Assembly (NCBI RefSeq): GCF_018691265.1
Contig: NW_024881296.1
Location: 5,363,427 to 5,427,426 of the forward strand
DNA length: 64,000 bases
Source of the DNA: Tyto alba
Taxonomy: Eukaryota > Chordata > Aves > Strigiformes > Tytonidae
Direction of reading: 5' to 3'
The notes under the pieces are model-generated. The model worked only from the letters and a program-made list of their open reading frames with translations. It was not told where the DNA came from and searched no databases. The position numbers and the translations under genes were made by a program. Shown in pieces: positions 25,041 to 37,643 of this stretch; the stretch's first letter is position 1, and each line of letters starts with the position of its first letter.

Positions 25041-27759
25041 TAAGGGCTATGGAGACAGGGACATTCTCTATTCTCTTACACAAGCAATGAAAATCAATAC
25101 ACGTGAGAGGGCCAGCATGGACAAACCCAATGGACAGGGCAGCGCTTAAGATCAGTTCTATATCCTTGTGCAAAAGATAGTGTCATGATTATAACCTCTA
25201 ACTAAGAGTTGGATCCAATAAACATTGTGGCTCAGTTTAACAGCCTTCAGTCTTGGGACTGTCTGAAAAACACTCTTCCTGATCAAAAGCAAGAGGCACA
25301 CAGTTTCTCATCTGAAGTTCTGCCCAACAAGAGTGAGTTTTCCTTACACTCTGTGGCTGCTTGGGTCTCAGCATCAGCTCTCCCAGCTGAATGAGAGCAG
25401 GAGATTTGCCATTCTACAGTCTGGCTCTGCAAAGATCCACTACCGTGTTGGTCAGGTCGCACTCTCCAGTACCCCTATATCTCAGCTCATATCCTTAGTT
25501 ACAGCAGTACCTATAGCTTGCAGAAATTTTGCATGAAAACAGTACTACAAGGACCTACACAAATACTGTGCTGGACTTGATCTTAAGCCTTAATGGTTGG
25601 GTGCACTCTGGTGAACTTAAGCTATTAGCATGACAGTAAAAATAGCACCAAGACACTGAAACAGTGAACCTTCAGATTGTAAAGAGTGCCAAAAAAGAAA
25701 ACAAAAGTGGATTTTTTCCCCGCCCCCGGGTGCAGTAAGGAAAAAAAACATATATTTAAAGATTAATTTCCAATTTAATTTGCGAGACTGAGAAACTAGA
25801 AATTAAACAGTTCAGTTGAAAGCACATTCCTCTATATAGCAAGACCAGAGTAAAAAGCCCCACACAAACCATGCTCTGGTAAGGACATAACAGAAAATTT
25901 CAGCTTAAATGACAAAAGGTTTTCATTATCAAGTGAAAACTACCAGGCTAGAATAGACATACTTACTTAACCTTAACTGCTATTGCAATAATAAAGCCTG
26001 TTAACAAAGAGTTCCCTTCCTTCGATCAGGAGATTTATATTCTGCTAGTACCCACTAGACTGTTATAGCTGACATAAAATGCTCTACAAATGATTCTGTA
26101 TGAATGACTTACAGTACATCACTTCCTCCTTCCCCACAACTTAATCAAGTTTTGACGTTCTACAGTAGATACGGCTTTCTGATAACAACACACTGCACAG
26201 AGTGTATTCCTAGTTATACATGAAGTCTCGAGTCATGTCACTGAATTCAACTCCAGTGCACAGGCAACCTTCCAGGTAGAGCACCAAGGTAGTTTTTTAT
26301 TTCTTGCCATTAGAATTAGAAGCTGGGAGTAGGGGGTAACATTTTAAATCTTGCCTACAGCAAACAAGATGCATTCATAAAGCATTAAGTCTTATGAAGT
26401 GAAATACATTGGTCCTGACACAGGTGGACATGGACAATAGGTACATGCTGGACTCCATCTTTAGGGAGCCAAGAGCAGTCAGAAGCGCAAAAATGTACTT
26501 TTAATGTAATTAAATATTCAGTGGCTGCACAAGTTTACCTTGAAAAGAGATTACAGAAAACTGACAGGTATACTGGATAGGACAAGCCTTTCTTACCCAG
26601 CAGTCCTGCTCCAGCTGCACAGAATCTCCTATCTGCTCTCCTTATTGAAACAAATATGCAAGACTTGTAACCTATTGGCCATGCAGAACCCACACAGCTC
26701 TAAAGTGAGATGAATCACTTTCTGACTCAAACATCAACCTAATTGTTGACTAAATATAATTCTGAAAGCCCCTGTATAATCTCATTGTCTTAAAAAAACA
26801 GCCTTTACTGGCAAAGTGAGCACAATTGATTCATAATTTACTGATATGCAATAGAACAATAGTGACATTGAATTTCTGTAGGAAGAGAACTGAATTCTTA
26901 AAATGAATTAGGTTTTGCGTAGTTAATGAGTAGCCTAAAATAAATTATTTAAATATGACTTTCTATCTAAGTACACAAACATATCCCATATATAAATCCA
27001 ATTACATAAGAAACTTAAATAGTGAGCTTGTACCTTTTAAGGATTTTTACATTGACTTAAATGGCACTTACCCAGAAAAATATAGATATGAAAAGAGTTC
27101 AGTGTTCCATACATACACTGTTTACCTTTCAAAGCTTTTCTCAGTCAAATAAAATAGTGGCTTTCCCTAGTCTTCCATTCTCAGAATTAATACACAATTA
27201 TAACTGTATGTAAAATTCAGATTTTTCTCTCTTCTCTGCCCTGAAGTGTGTGCACAGAGAATATATTTACTTACATATGGGTTTTTGCTTTAAAAACCAA
27301 TCAGGTTTTCCTGTATAATCTATAGTCAGAGCACAAAAGCACTCTTGGAGTTCCCAATCACCCAGCTAGACCCAGTGTTCTGTGCACACCCACGGCAGGG
27401 GCAGAGCTCTACTGAGTAACCTCTGGTTGGGCAGCACACACACCAGCACTAGCACTCTGAGCTTGCTTTAAGTGACTTTGCAGAACATGGAAAATAACAT
27501 AACCTTCCTTTGTTATGATACCACGCAAACACACAAACTCTCCTTCTTCCTTCTCACCCTGTCTACCGGCAGAAACTTTTATGTGCAATAAGCAGCAGTC
27601 ACCTGGTACTAGATCCTAATTTGACCAGGTGGGTTCAATTTTCTGTTTAGCATGCTGAAGGAAGGTCTCCCCCAGAGCCGTAGCTATTTAAATTGTAAGA
27701 ATAGTCTAAAAATAAATGAAGAAGCCGAGCAGGGAAAGCCATTTGTGTTTCTGTAGGGG

Positions 27760-28080
27760 AGATAGGATTGTGGAGCGGAGGCTGGCACCTCGCCCTCAGA
27801 CTGCGCACATTGCAGAGCCCATTTTGGCTCAACTCAGCTCAGGGCAAACTGCAGCAGCCTCACTGGGTCCGATGCCTAGCGAGAGAGCGGGCTGCACGCT
27901 CAACTTCTCTGCAAACATACACACTGCAGAAAAAACAGAAAGGATTAAAAAAACGTTCACGTGAAACTTCTGCACGATCATCCTTCAGGCTGCCCCTGCG
28001 TGTCCTCCTACAATCTCCGGTCTTCTCCCTTGGGTGGGTCCCCACCAGTCACATTCTTCCACCTGCGCCATTCCCATCAG
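27760..28080. promoter_or_regulatory. CpG-enriched patch in intron 1, possible regulatory element
   Basis: The segment around 27772-27900 holds about seven CpGs in 150 bases, unlike the surrounding intron, which is almost free of CpG. This can mark an intronic enhancer or an alternative promoter that stays unmethylated. A TATA-like CTATTTAAAT and a run of A/T lie just to its left (27685-27715). No exon with a convincing start and donor on the minus strand was identified. Confidence 0.3.
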
Positions 28081-31000
28081 TGATTCTAGCTCTCCTTACT
28101 GAGTAGCACGTTAGGAAAAAAATAAAAACACCGAGTGATTTAACTGCTTTTCCCCTACTTAGCTGGTTTGCAGGACAGTGTAATTTGAGCACATTTTTAA
28201 TAGGTTAATTTATCCTTTTCAATTTTTCCTGTTCTGATTACCAACCTGTTATTTAGTAGCTCAGAGTTCAAAGACTCAGAAAAAAAGATGGAAAGTTTCA
28301 AAACCTACTGTAATCTATCAGTGCTTACAACATAACATACAAATCTTAAGGAGGTGAAAAGCATTGTCATTTTGGGCAGGATAAATCAGATGTGTAAGAA
28401 AAAAACACAGAGGAAGAAAATTTTCCTTTTGCTGGGCAGAAGGCTTAATGCTCTCATTAAACGTGTAACCAAGGTTCATGATAAAATATCCCATTACATT
28501 GACAGACCCACATATTACCATATGTATGGCTAATCCAAATTGCATGGTTTGGAAACAAACCTTGTAGAGAGCTAATTCAGGGCTGACTTTGAACTTAAAC
28601 TTCATTAGCAGCTAGGCAGACTACAATACTCCTGACTGAATCAGGCACAGAAGTAGCAGAAGCATCAGTTTAAGAATTTAGAAGTCATTTTATTGTCCGC
28701 TTTGCACAAAATTTATAGTCATGCATGAGGATAGTACATTTAGGTGTATTATATACAGATACATACCTAAGAAAAATCTTTCCAGAACCTATTATTTTTT
28801 GGTAATTGGTTAGTATTTGCTCCTATGACATATGGCACAGCTTTCAAAGACCAGGGTTGGTTTGAAAACCCAGTAATTCTTTCTTCCTAAGTCCAAGCAA
28901 TCAGAGACTTTGATATTCCTGAGAAGTTACCTTTCTAAAAGTACACAACATGATTTTTGGGTCTTAATTAGAGAACATCAAAAAATGCTGACGGAAGATT
29001 TCTGTCAGAAAATACACATTCATCCAAAAAATCTTGATGTTTTCATGTAAAATGTCAATTGATAAAATATGACAGTTTAAACAATTTTTCATCTTTCTCG
29101 ATAAGTATAGACCAATACAAAGAACTGAAAAAATAACAACAAAATCAAAAGCAATGTTTTCATATTTCCCAAGTGAGATTTTTCAGAATCTCGGTTTCAC
29201 ACTAAGTTCCCTCACGTAAGCTTTGGAAGCACTGGAGCTTATCCAGCTTGCCAAAAAAACAGTCTTCATATCAGCTCTATTCTTAATGGTCTGGAAGCAA
29301 CGTACATCAGACCACTCTCAAACCATAGCCAGTTTGACGGCCTTATGACAAGCCTGTCAAGGCAGCTTGAAGTAAGTGCATGTATCAGTTCTCTTTTGCA
29401 TTTTATTCCAGTTTATTTCAGATACTGCTCTCCTGTAGGAACTGGGCAGCAAGTATCCAGGTCTTTAATGTAGGATATTATGCTGCATGTATTTCATTCA
29501 CCTTCATTAAAAAAAGCAACCAAAGCCTCAGTGACAAGTCTACTTTGTTAAGTCAAAGGAGTCATCCTAATTTACACCAATCGTGGTTCCGACCAATATT
29601 TTAGGGCAAGCAGATGTTTGCATTAGTTATTTTGGTAGGTGAATCTTACTTTCCTTAGGACTGCCTAGCACAAGGATTCTATATAAATGATCAAAACATG
29701 ATCCATACCGTAGATTGCTTGGAGCTCAGAGCCAACCTACGAGGATGCTATTAAAAAACCCCCAAGAACTCCCAAACAGACACTATACTGGCTTTCTTAC
29801 ACAAGAAAGAAGAAACTGGACATAGTCCTTCCAAAGATGGTTCTCAGACTGTAAGGACTCTCAGCTGCCCATGCTTCTAGGTAAGTTTTTACTTGGTCAA
29901 CTTCCCCCAGAAACTTACTTTGCGCCCTTGCCTGGGGACTCTGTAGCATACACTTTTGCTCTACATTTGGTTTCGGTTAAATTTATTCCAAGCTATTTAG
30001 CAAAGTGTGATTTGACTGCACTTTCCCAACCTCTTTAAGGAAGTCTTTGACAATGCCTCCACATCTGCACATAATAACCATAGTCAGAAAAATGGTTTCA
30101 AACAGCTTCTGTGAAAGGGCACTTTCTCTTCTCTCCCCAGCATTAACGACTGTTTTCCTCACAGTGTCAGCGACAGTGATCCACACATTGCAGTCTGACT
30201 CCTATCCATATTGAGAATTAAGAGCTCAGTCTAAAAGCAATCCAAGGACAAATGAACAAGGACTGAAAACCAGCACACAGCTGCTCCGTGCTGACTCTGG
30301 TCAGAAGAGTCCCTGGTCTCCACCACCACACAGGGCTGAATTATGACAAGATAAATAAAGAACTTCTTTAGTAAATCAAACAGTAAAATTTAAAATAAAT
30401 GGTAAAATTTAGCCAAGTACTTAGCTATCTTAGGAACTTCCTGAAATTCAGTTTTTCTGATGTATACTGGATCCAGATTCCCATCTAACTTTCTTCAGCA
30501 TTATAGCAAAACCCTTGAGAGTCAATCTAGCATGTCAATCTGGCAGAGCTCAGGGACAAGTAATGTACCTGTTCCCATCCATGACAAGACAGCCTTCCCA
30601 CTCCATGCGATGGTGGCCTCCCAAGGCCCAGGGTAATAACCAAGGCACCCTGCCCATTCCTCCCGCCCCATGCTCTTGTGCTAGCTGGCAGTTCAACCCA
30701 GCAGAGATGAAGAACTCCAGTGGGACGCCAAGAACAAGACTGGGATGCCATGAGTAAAGAATTTTGTCACTCAGCAGGTTACCATGTGTGATAAGACACT
30801 GTATGAAAATAGTTAAATTTCTGAGCATTTGCAAGGGACCAAGCACACAGGCCTTATGCCCTTCCCATTGACCAAATGTATGCTGTGCCACCAACAGTGT
30901 TGGTCTGAAAATGAGAAGGTGAGAGATGTTGTGGCAGTCTTCCATGGAAGTGTGGCTTGTTGTAGATTTAAGCCACAGTCAAGAAAAATTTAATTAAGAG

Positions 31001-33373
31001 AGCATTTCTTTGTGTTTACCATCATGTTTGAAGGCTACAAAGCCTTCAAGCTGCTACAAGTGAAGTATAAAGAATAAAAAGCCCACTGCAGGTAATGTTG
31101 ACACCTTTAATTACATACTTAATTTCTGTGGTGAGATCTTACAACAATCACCATTATCAATGTCCAGCAGAACCTCCCAAACACTGGTACAAGGTCATAT
31201 GGTTACAGTAACTTTAAAAAGCCAAATGCCTTAAAGCAGCAGAGTCAGTGCTGAAACAGTACCGTATCGCATCAGCTTATATAATCCTTTGCACATTAAT
31301 CATTTGGTGGTGGGACTGAACACACTTGTCCCTTGTCAGGGGAATTCCTGCTGCAGCAGCTTCCATGGCAATAGTCCATTGCACTTTCTTTTGCTACTGC
31401 AGTTTTCTATTAACATTTTACTGCACTCAACCATCAGAGCAGACCAGCAGCTCCTGGCAGTCCAGCTGACACTGAGCGTATCTAGCAGGTTAGAGACAAC
31501 AATCAACACACTGACTTCGTACATCAGCCGTAACACAGCTTTTGGTAGATCACAGAGCACTTACACATCTGTCTGTAAACACAACTGTGCACATTTATCA
31601 AATAACTCTACCAAGCAGCATGGATAGTTTTATGTCAGCACGGCTTCCATTACCTGCAGGGTGACCCTCATAACTAAATCCCAGAAGGCTGCTTTGGGAT
31701 GGTCCCATGGGGGGACCAGCAACTCCTGCAGATGCAATCCACTGTCACATCTTTCTTTCCCAAGCTCCTGGTCTGTTCTAGTGCACACTGTTCACAAATA
31801 CCATTACTGGCATGCAACTTGCTCATTTCCAGCAATTTAAAATAAAAATAATAATCTGTATAAGCATTAGCAATATTTGATGTCAGGACCCTGCCTCCAA
31901 ACAGAGGGATTTTGTGTTTACAGAAGAGTAAATAACCTAGTATGTTTTCCAGGCAAATCATCAGGACAGTTAATTTATCTTTTGTAAATAAAAGCCATTA
32001 AGCATGTGGCCCAACTAATGAGATGCTGAAAGCCTCCACATCAACTCCTGCACTTACATGCAACACACACAAATGCCACCAAAAAATTAACCTCTTGTTT
32101 TTGAGCAAGTCTCATGAGGGTTTTCAGCTTTGTTTGAAAATTGATTATTTAAAAAAAAAGCTAATATATCAACTGGAAATCCAGACGGCTCAGTAGAGCA
32201 TTAGAGACAATGCAAGAACATTAATTTCAGTACAGAGCCTCCTAATGATTCATCTATAACCCACACAAGCTAAGGTAGCTACAGTACTGATCTCTGCAAT
32301 CGCATTCTGGCAGCTACAGCCTCTTCCTCGAGAAGATTGAGAGTAGTTGTTAGGGTAAGCACACGGTCCCCAAAGGATTCGATGCTACTTTCCATGAACA
32401 GAACTAAGCACCTACTGCTGCACCCACTTGGGAGAGGGTGATGAGCAGGGTGCTCTTGCTGCAGCCCAGCTAGAGGAGCTCAAAAACTAGAATCTGCCCC
32501 AAGGAGGTTGGTGCCAGATGTTCCATGGGAATGATATTTAAGCTCTTTTTCCAAACCTAATTCATTTGGATTGTACCAGCCTCCCTTGGATTTTACTGCT
32601 CTCTGTACGAAAGCATGCACATGCATTGCATTTCTAGGTAAGCTTCACAAACTGCCCAGCAAGACAAGGTTTCTCTGCTGTGATCACCCCAGACTAGGAC
32701 ACAAAGGAGCTCTCAGTAGTTTATAGATTATAATAATAAAATAAATCAACACTTCAGTCACAGGCACCTCCATTTGAAGGCTGCACCACCTCAGAGAAGA
32801 TCATAACACATCTGCATTTACACCGCTGCTTTTAAACTTTCATTTCCCCACTTTATATTCTCCATGTTCCTCCCCAACACCCTCAAAAACCTTGGGACAA
32901 GCAGTTACAAGCCACATGTTCCTTGCTGGTGCATTAGGCTTAGGGACAGATGAAAGTCTAAATATTTTCTGAGGACACCTAAGTGGATGTCATGTCCTTG
33001 CAATCCTCGCTAGGGCCAGGGCTCCTTTACACATGCACGGTACCACTTCGTGCACTTTCTGTTTACTTTTTGCTCTTTTACTCTTGCCCCTGTTGTTAGA
33101 CTGCATTTTTCCATCCTTGTTCTGCCTGCCCTTAGAGGCGACCAGTGCCACAGGCCGTCTGAACATCTGAACTCAAGATAGCCAAGCGGCTGGAAAATTC
33201 AACAGATGACTCCTGTATACCATGCACCTCAACATTCCTTATCCTCTTACCACTTGCAGGATACATGACGCACTCCACAGCACTCCAACTGCTTAGGCTT
33301 CCTAGTAAGTCTTATATACCCACAACTTCTCGGTTTTAAGAAAACAAAGCATTTCTTCAAGAAGTATTGAAAA

Positions 33374-33388
33374 GAAAAAAAAAAAAAA
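33374..33388. repeat. A-run (about 15)
   Basis: A simple A homopolymer in intron 1, preceded by an AAAGA-rich stretch. No target-site duplication was found around it. Confidence 0.85.
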
Positions 33389-33589
33389 GTGCAGTCATCT
33401 GTGAAAAAAGATGGATTTATTACTTTAGTACTGCCTGTGTTAACTCCAGTGATGCAGATGTGTTTACAAACCACTGTACCCCCAAGGGAAGGCTTTCAGG
33501 GGGCTGTATCTGCAGAAAACAAGCCAGAAGCACAAGTCGGAACTAAACAGCGTGTGAAGTCAGAGTGGGATCTTCAGCAACACAGCACT

Positions 33590-33760
33590 GCTCATCCTCA
33601 GCACCAGCAGTCCCCCAGCAACACAGCCCCGCTCCCACAACCTCGGCCCAGCTACTGTGTGCAGCCAGCGGAACTGCTCAGCACCCGGCAGCCCGTGCCC
33701 CCCGCGGCCCGCGCCGCGCCGCACAGCTCCGCAAGAGGAGCAGGAACTAGGCCATGGAAC
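33590..33760. other. GC-rich, CpG-containing patch in intron 1
   Basis: The sequence turns C-rich (CAGCAACACAGC repeated at about 33576 and 33617) and then contains a dense CpG cluster at 33690-33735 (CCGCGGCCCGCGCCGCGCCG). Frames through it are open on both strands but are explained by composition. The CAGCAACACAGC words look like a decayed short-period repeat. Function unknown. Confidence 0.4.
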
Positions 33761-34166
33761 TAGGCTGGTGAAGAAGAGCACCAATGCATCCTCCCCCACA
33801 GCCTGTCAGGAGAGATGCTTTGTTATTTTGGAGCCAAAGTCCATCTCCTCAAACATAGTCTTAATATGCTGTACTCTGAGATCAGGCAGGGAAAACATCT
33901 GAGGTCACGAGACAGGCGCTGCTTACTGGTAGCTATCCATCACACCAGATCACAGCTATGCTTGGAGGTCGTCTTCTCCACACTTCTTGGGGGCTGCCAA
34001 CATATGAGCCAATAAAAGCTAAAAGACCTTAGAGGATTTAATCACTGTAAGAACATGCTTCAGCTTATAAAAGAAGGAAGTAGCTTGTATTTCTCATTTT
34101 GGACCTAGCAGCAACAGATTTCACACAGCAGAGATTTTCAAAGAACTTTATGGTGTGCCCACATAT

Positions 34167-34190
34167 AAAAAAAAAAAAAAAAAAAAAAAA
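34167..34190. repeat. A24 homopolymer
   Basis: Twenty-four A in a row in intron 1. The sequence to the left has no visible retroposed gene or CR1-like body. Confidence 0.9.
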
Positions 34191-37100
34191 GGTTATTGGT
34201 GATGAAATCTAGGTCATAGTAAGTGGTGGAGTGGAAGATAATGCCAATAAATCTTTCTGCTATATAAAAACCAGGCCCAAATATCAGTTTCTTGAACCTG
34301 AAGGTGTAATTATACAAGATACACCTGTAATGTAAAATTAAAGTAGTAACATAGGAACAACCACTGCAAAGTGCCAAGCACTTCATATTAAGGATTCATA
34401 CAGAGGCTTCTGGGCATTATCACAACAGAAATAATAGCTTCCCATGCTGTAACCACAGATTAGGGCATTTATAGCTCAAGTCCTCAGTGACTGGAACATC
34501 ACATTTCCCTAGCTATATTCTTCCTCTTACAGAAGCAGCTCACAGTCCTCACAGTAGGGTTCAGAAGAGATCTTTTAATTACTATGCCAGAGCTAAACCC
34601 TCCACGATTTGGAAAAATCTGTCTGGAACAGCTTGTGGCTGATTAGAGGCCACAGACAGTCAATGACATGCTTAAGGTAATATTTTACTAAGTAATAAGG
34701 AAGTTTGAGTATGTTTTTTTGCTCTGTAAACCCTGGCCCCATATCCTGTCCTGCATGTTCACATCTACTTATAGACTGATTTTCTTGAAGTGGAAAGCTA
34801 TAAACTGCTGTTTTCATATCAGGCTGGCTTTTAAGTTCATGATGTGATGGAGTGTATTTACTCAGTAACAAGTAACTGGAGAAGTTCCCATTTAAGTAAG
34901 AGCTGTGAATTCTGACTGGTGCTCCAAAGACAGAAGGGGTGCTTCCCTTCCAAACTGCCTGCCCACCAAGCCAGAACAAATATTTCCTGAGTTCAGGAAC
35001 TGGAAGTCAGCCTCTCTGAATGTTTTACTCTGTGACTGACATGCTCTGCTATCTTAGGCTAACCATATCATCTGTGTTTCTAGCTTATCCATGTCTCAAG
35101 CTGGCACTGGGATCTATGCCCCGTTTTCCTTTGCTCCATTCTGCCCATTCCCTGCCTTCCCCAGCTGCTTGCTGTTACCTGACTCTGATCTTCCCCAGGC
35201 TCCCCTTCTCTGCTGCTTTCCCTACCCTCCCTCCTGCATTTTTGAGATGTTGCCATACTTCAAAGTTCCCCATTCTCCTGGCATTTCACTGAAGTGATGA
35301 GATGTGGCTTATGTTAGTATGAGTTTTTCAAGTCTACAACTGCTGTTTTTACGGATGCATGTTTGGAGACAAGGATTAGCTGTCAGATACAACAGGTGGT
35401 CAGTTGGGTCAGCACTGGTTAGGAGTGTGTCCAGCTGTATGTTATTCAGTTGTAAATCACAGAATAAAGATCTGCACCTGTCCCTGGCCAGCCTGTAGCT
35501 GCTCAAAAAGAAAAAAAATAGATGTCCCAACCCCCTCTGGTTCCTGTTCCACTTCCCTCCCTTGTTCCTAAGCACCAGCCCGTGTGAATTCACACAGAAC
35601 TGATGTCTACAGTCATACTTTCATACATCATTTTTCCATTAAACCCCTTCTGGCAAGGAATATCATTAAGTAAGCACAGATCAACTGCCGTAACTACTGG
35701 TGAAGGAGGTCTGCTGCTAGAGACTTCTCTCTTTCATTTTGAAGACAATGTAATGTTACATGAAAGCACTGAAAGTTGTATGCCCTGCCTCTTTTCTTAC
35801 AATCCACAGTTATAAGCATGCTGCAGGTACACCCTCTTCAATCAATCTCAACATAATGGAAGAACTATTCAAAATCTTAAAGTGTAGCTTCAAATTCTGT
35901 GGGCTTAAAAACAAAGCAAAGGTGACATACACATTTCTGCAAATGAACAAAGGCAGAAATGTACTCTTCTCTATACCCCAGCCAGCCCACCAAAATCAAT
36001 TTAATTTCATAGCAGATGTAAAACAACTCACATAGAGCTGCTGCTGCAAGTCCCCTTCTTGCTTTGGCCAGTCCCTGCTGGCAAGGAAGTGCCCAACATC
36101 TCTATGGAGCACATCAGTGTTTATCCAGCACCACATTTTCTGCAAGGAAAACTCAATTCTCTAGATGCCTCAGCCTCCACTTAAATAACAAACAACGGAG
36201 GGTTACTTAAGCAAGCCACCGCTCTCACATGACACTCTTCTTCCTTTTATATCTACTGACATCCAAACATCTCTGTCTCTACTACTGCATTTTCTCAAAA
36301 GCTGAGACCCCCCTTCCTGCCCTCACTGAGATGCTACCTCAGTCTGTTCATTTATCCGAAAACCCAGTGTCAACTTGCTCCCTGGGAGATGAGCCTGTGC
36401 TGCAGCTCCAGTCAGAACAGCAGCATTGCAGCTCTGGCATCAAGAATGCTCATCCATTTCCAAACCTTCTTTCATATTCTGGTTTGATTTTTAAGCACTC
36501 TGAATATGGAATCCCCCTGGAAAAGGATTAACTGAGAACCTCAAGTCTCTCCCCCATCTCTTGGTTCTGTGTGCAGAAATAGCAAGGCAAATACAGAAAA
36601 ATATGTATATCTATAGAAAGATGCCTGCTTCCTAAGCCTTCCAGACTTAACTGCTAAAGCTGGTTTTATATTATAGACAGGTTTACTCCTTTGCATTGCC
36701 CTTCCACTTCCTCAGCCACTTGTTGTCATGTTCACAAAGGCCTCTCGTAAGCAACACTTCTCTCCATCCATTACGTTGACTGTCTCATAAAACAAAATTA
36801 AGAGAAGTGAGACCTGTTGCAATCTCATTCAACCCCATCAGCTTCTTCCACCACCTCTGATGCAGCTCCTTTCCTCCTCACTATGAACAGCCCTGAATAG
36901 GTAGCATTTTCCCTTCGACATCAAGACCTGACTACATTCCTCCCATAGGGCCACATTCTGCTAGGTCCTAAGCGCTATAACCCTCATTGATGTTTTAGTG
37001 GAAAACAAAACAAACCTTCAGACTATTAGCAAGGCTGGGCCCAGAGTTTTCATAAACTTGTGTGAGAAAAATATCAAGCCTGCTAGGCAAGCTAGAATGT

Positions 37101-37342
37101 TATTTATCTGGGAAAGAGAGAGAAGATGGAGAAGGCAGGTAAACATACTGCTTTTCATCATAGCTAAATACTTGGATCTGGGTCTGGTAGTACTCCTGGC
37201 AGAGAGCGCCAAGCCACTTTCTGGGCCTGGACTGAGGCAGTCTGGCAGACCTGGACACAAATGACCACAGTCCTGCTTGCCAGGCACTGTTTGCTTGCCC
37301 ATATATGAACTTCATATCAATATCCTTTCACAGGCCTTAGCA

Positions 37343-37643
37343 CAGTGGTTTCCAACATGGGATGCCAAGAAGTGCATAAGACAATCCCTGGGGGTGCTGG
37401 AAAAAAAAATACTTTTTGTACTGTTAACAAATATAAAATAAAATTAAAAAAAAATAGTGTTTATTTCATCTTTATCTCATCCTTTTTTAATTTTTTTTTG
37501 TGTATGTTTTATAATGTATGTAGTATAGTACAGTAATGCATGTGTATCGTTTATAAATAAATAAGTATACACAGATTGGGGGTACCTGCTCAAAAAACTT
37601 CTATTGATAGGGGTGCATGATCAAAAATGTTTGGAGAACACTT
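37343..37643. mobile_element. Probable hAT-type miniature DNA transposon (old)
   Basis: The left end reads CAGTGGTTTCCAACATGG. The reverse complement of the right end reads AAGTGTTCTCCAAACATTTT. These align as imperfect terminal inverted repeats of the hAT form (CAGxGxTxTCCAAxC). The 8 bases outside the ends are CCTTAGCA and CCCTAGAG, five of eight identical, a plausible decayed 8-bp target duplication with the hAT-typical TAG core. Subterminal GGGGGTGCTGG on the left and GGGGTGCATGATCAAAAATG on the right also recall Charlie-like elements. The 300-bp interior is AT-rich and non-coding. Confidence 0.55.
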
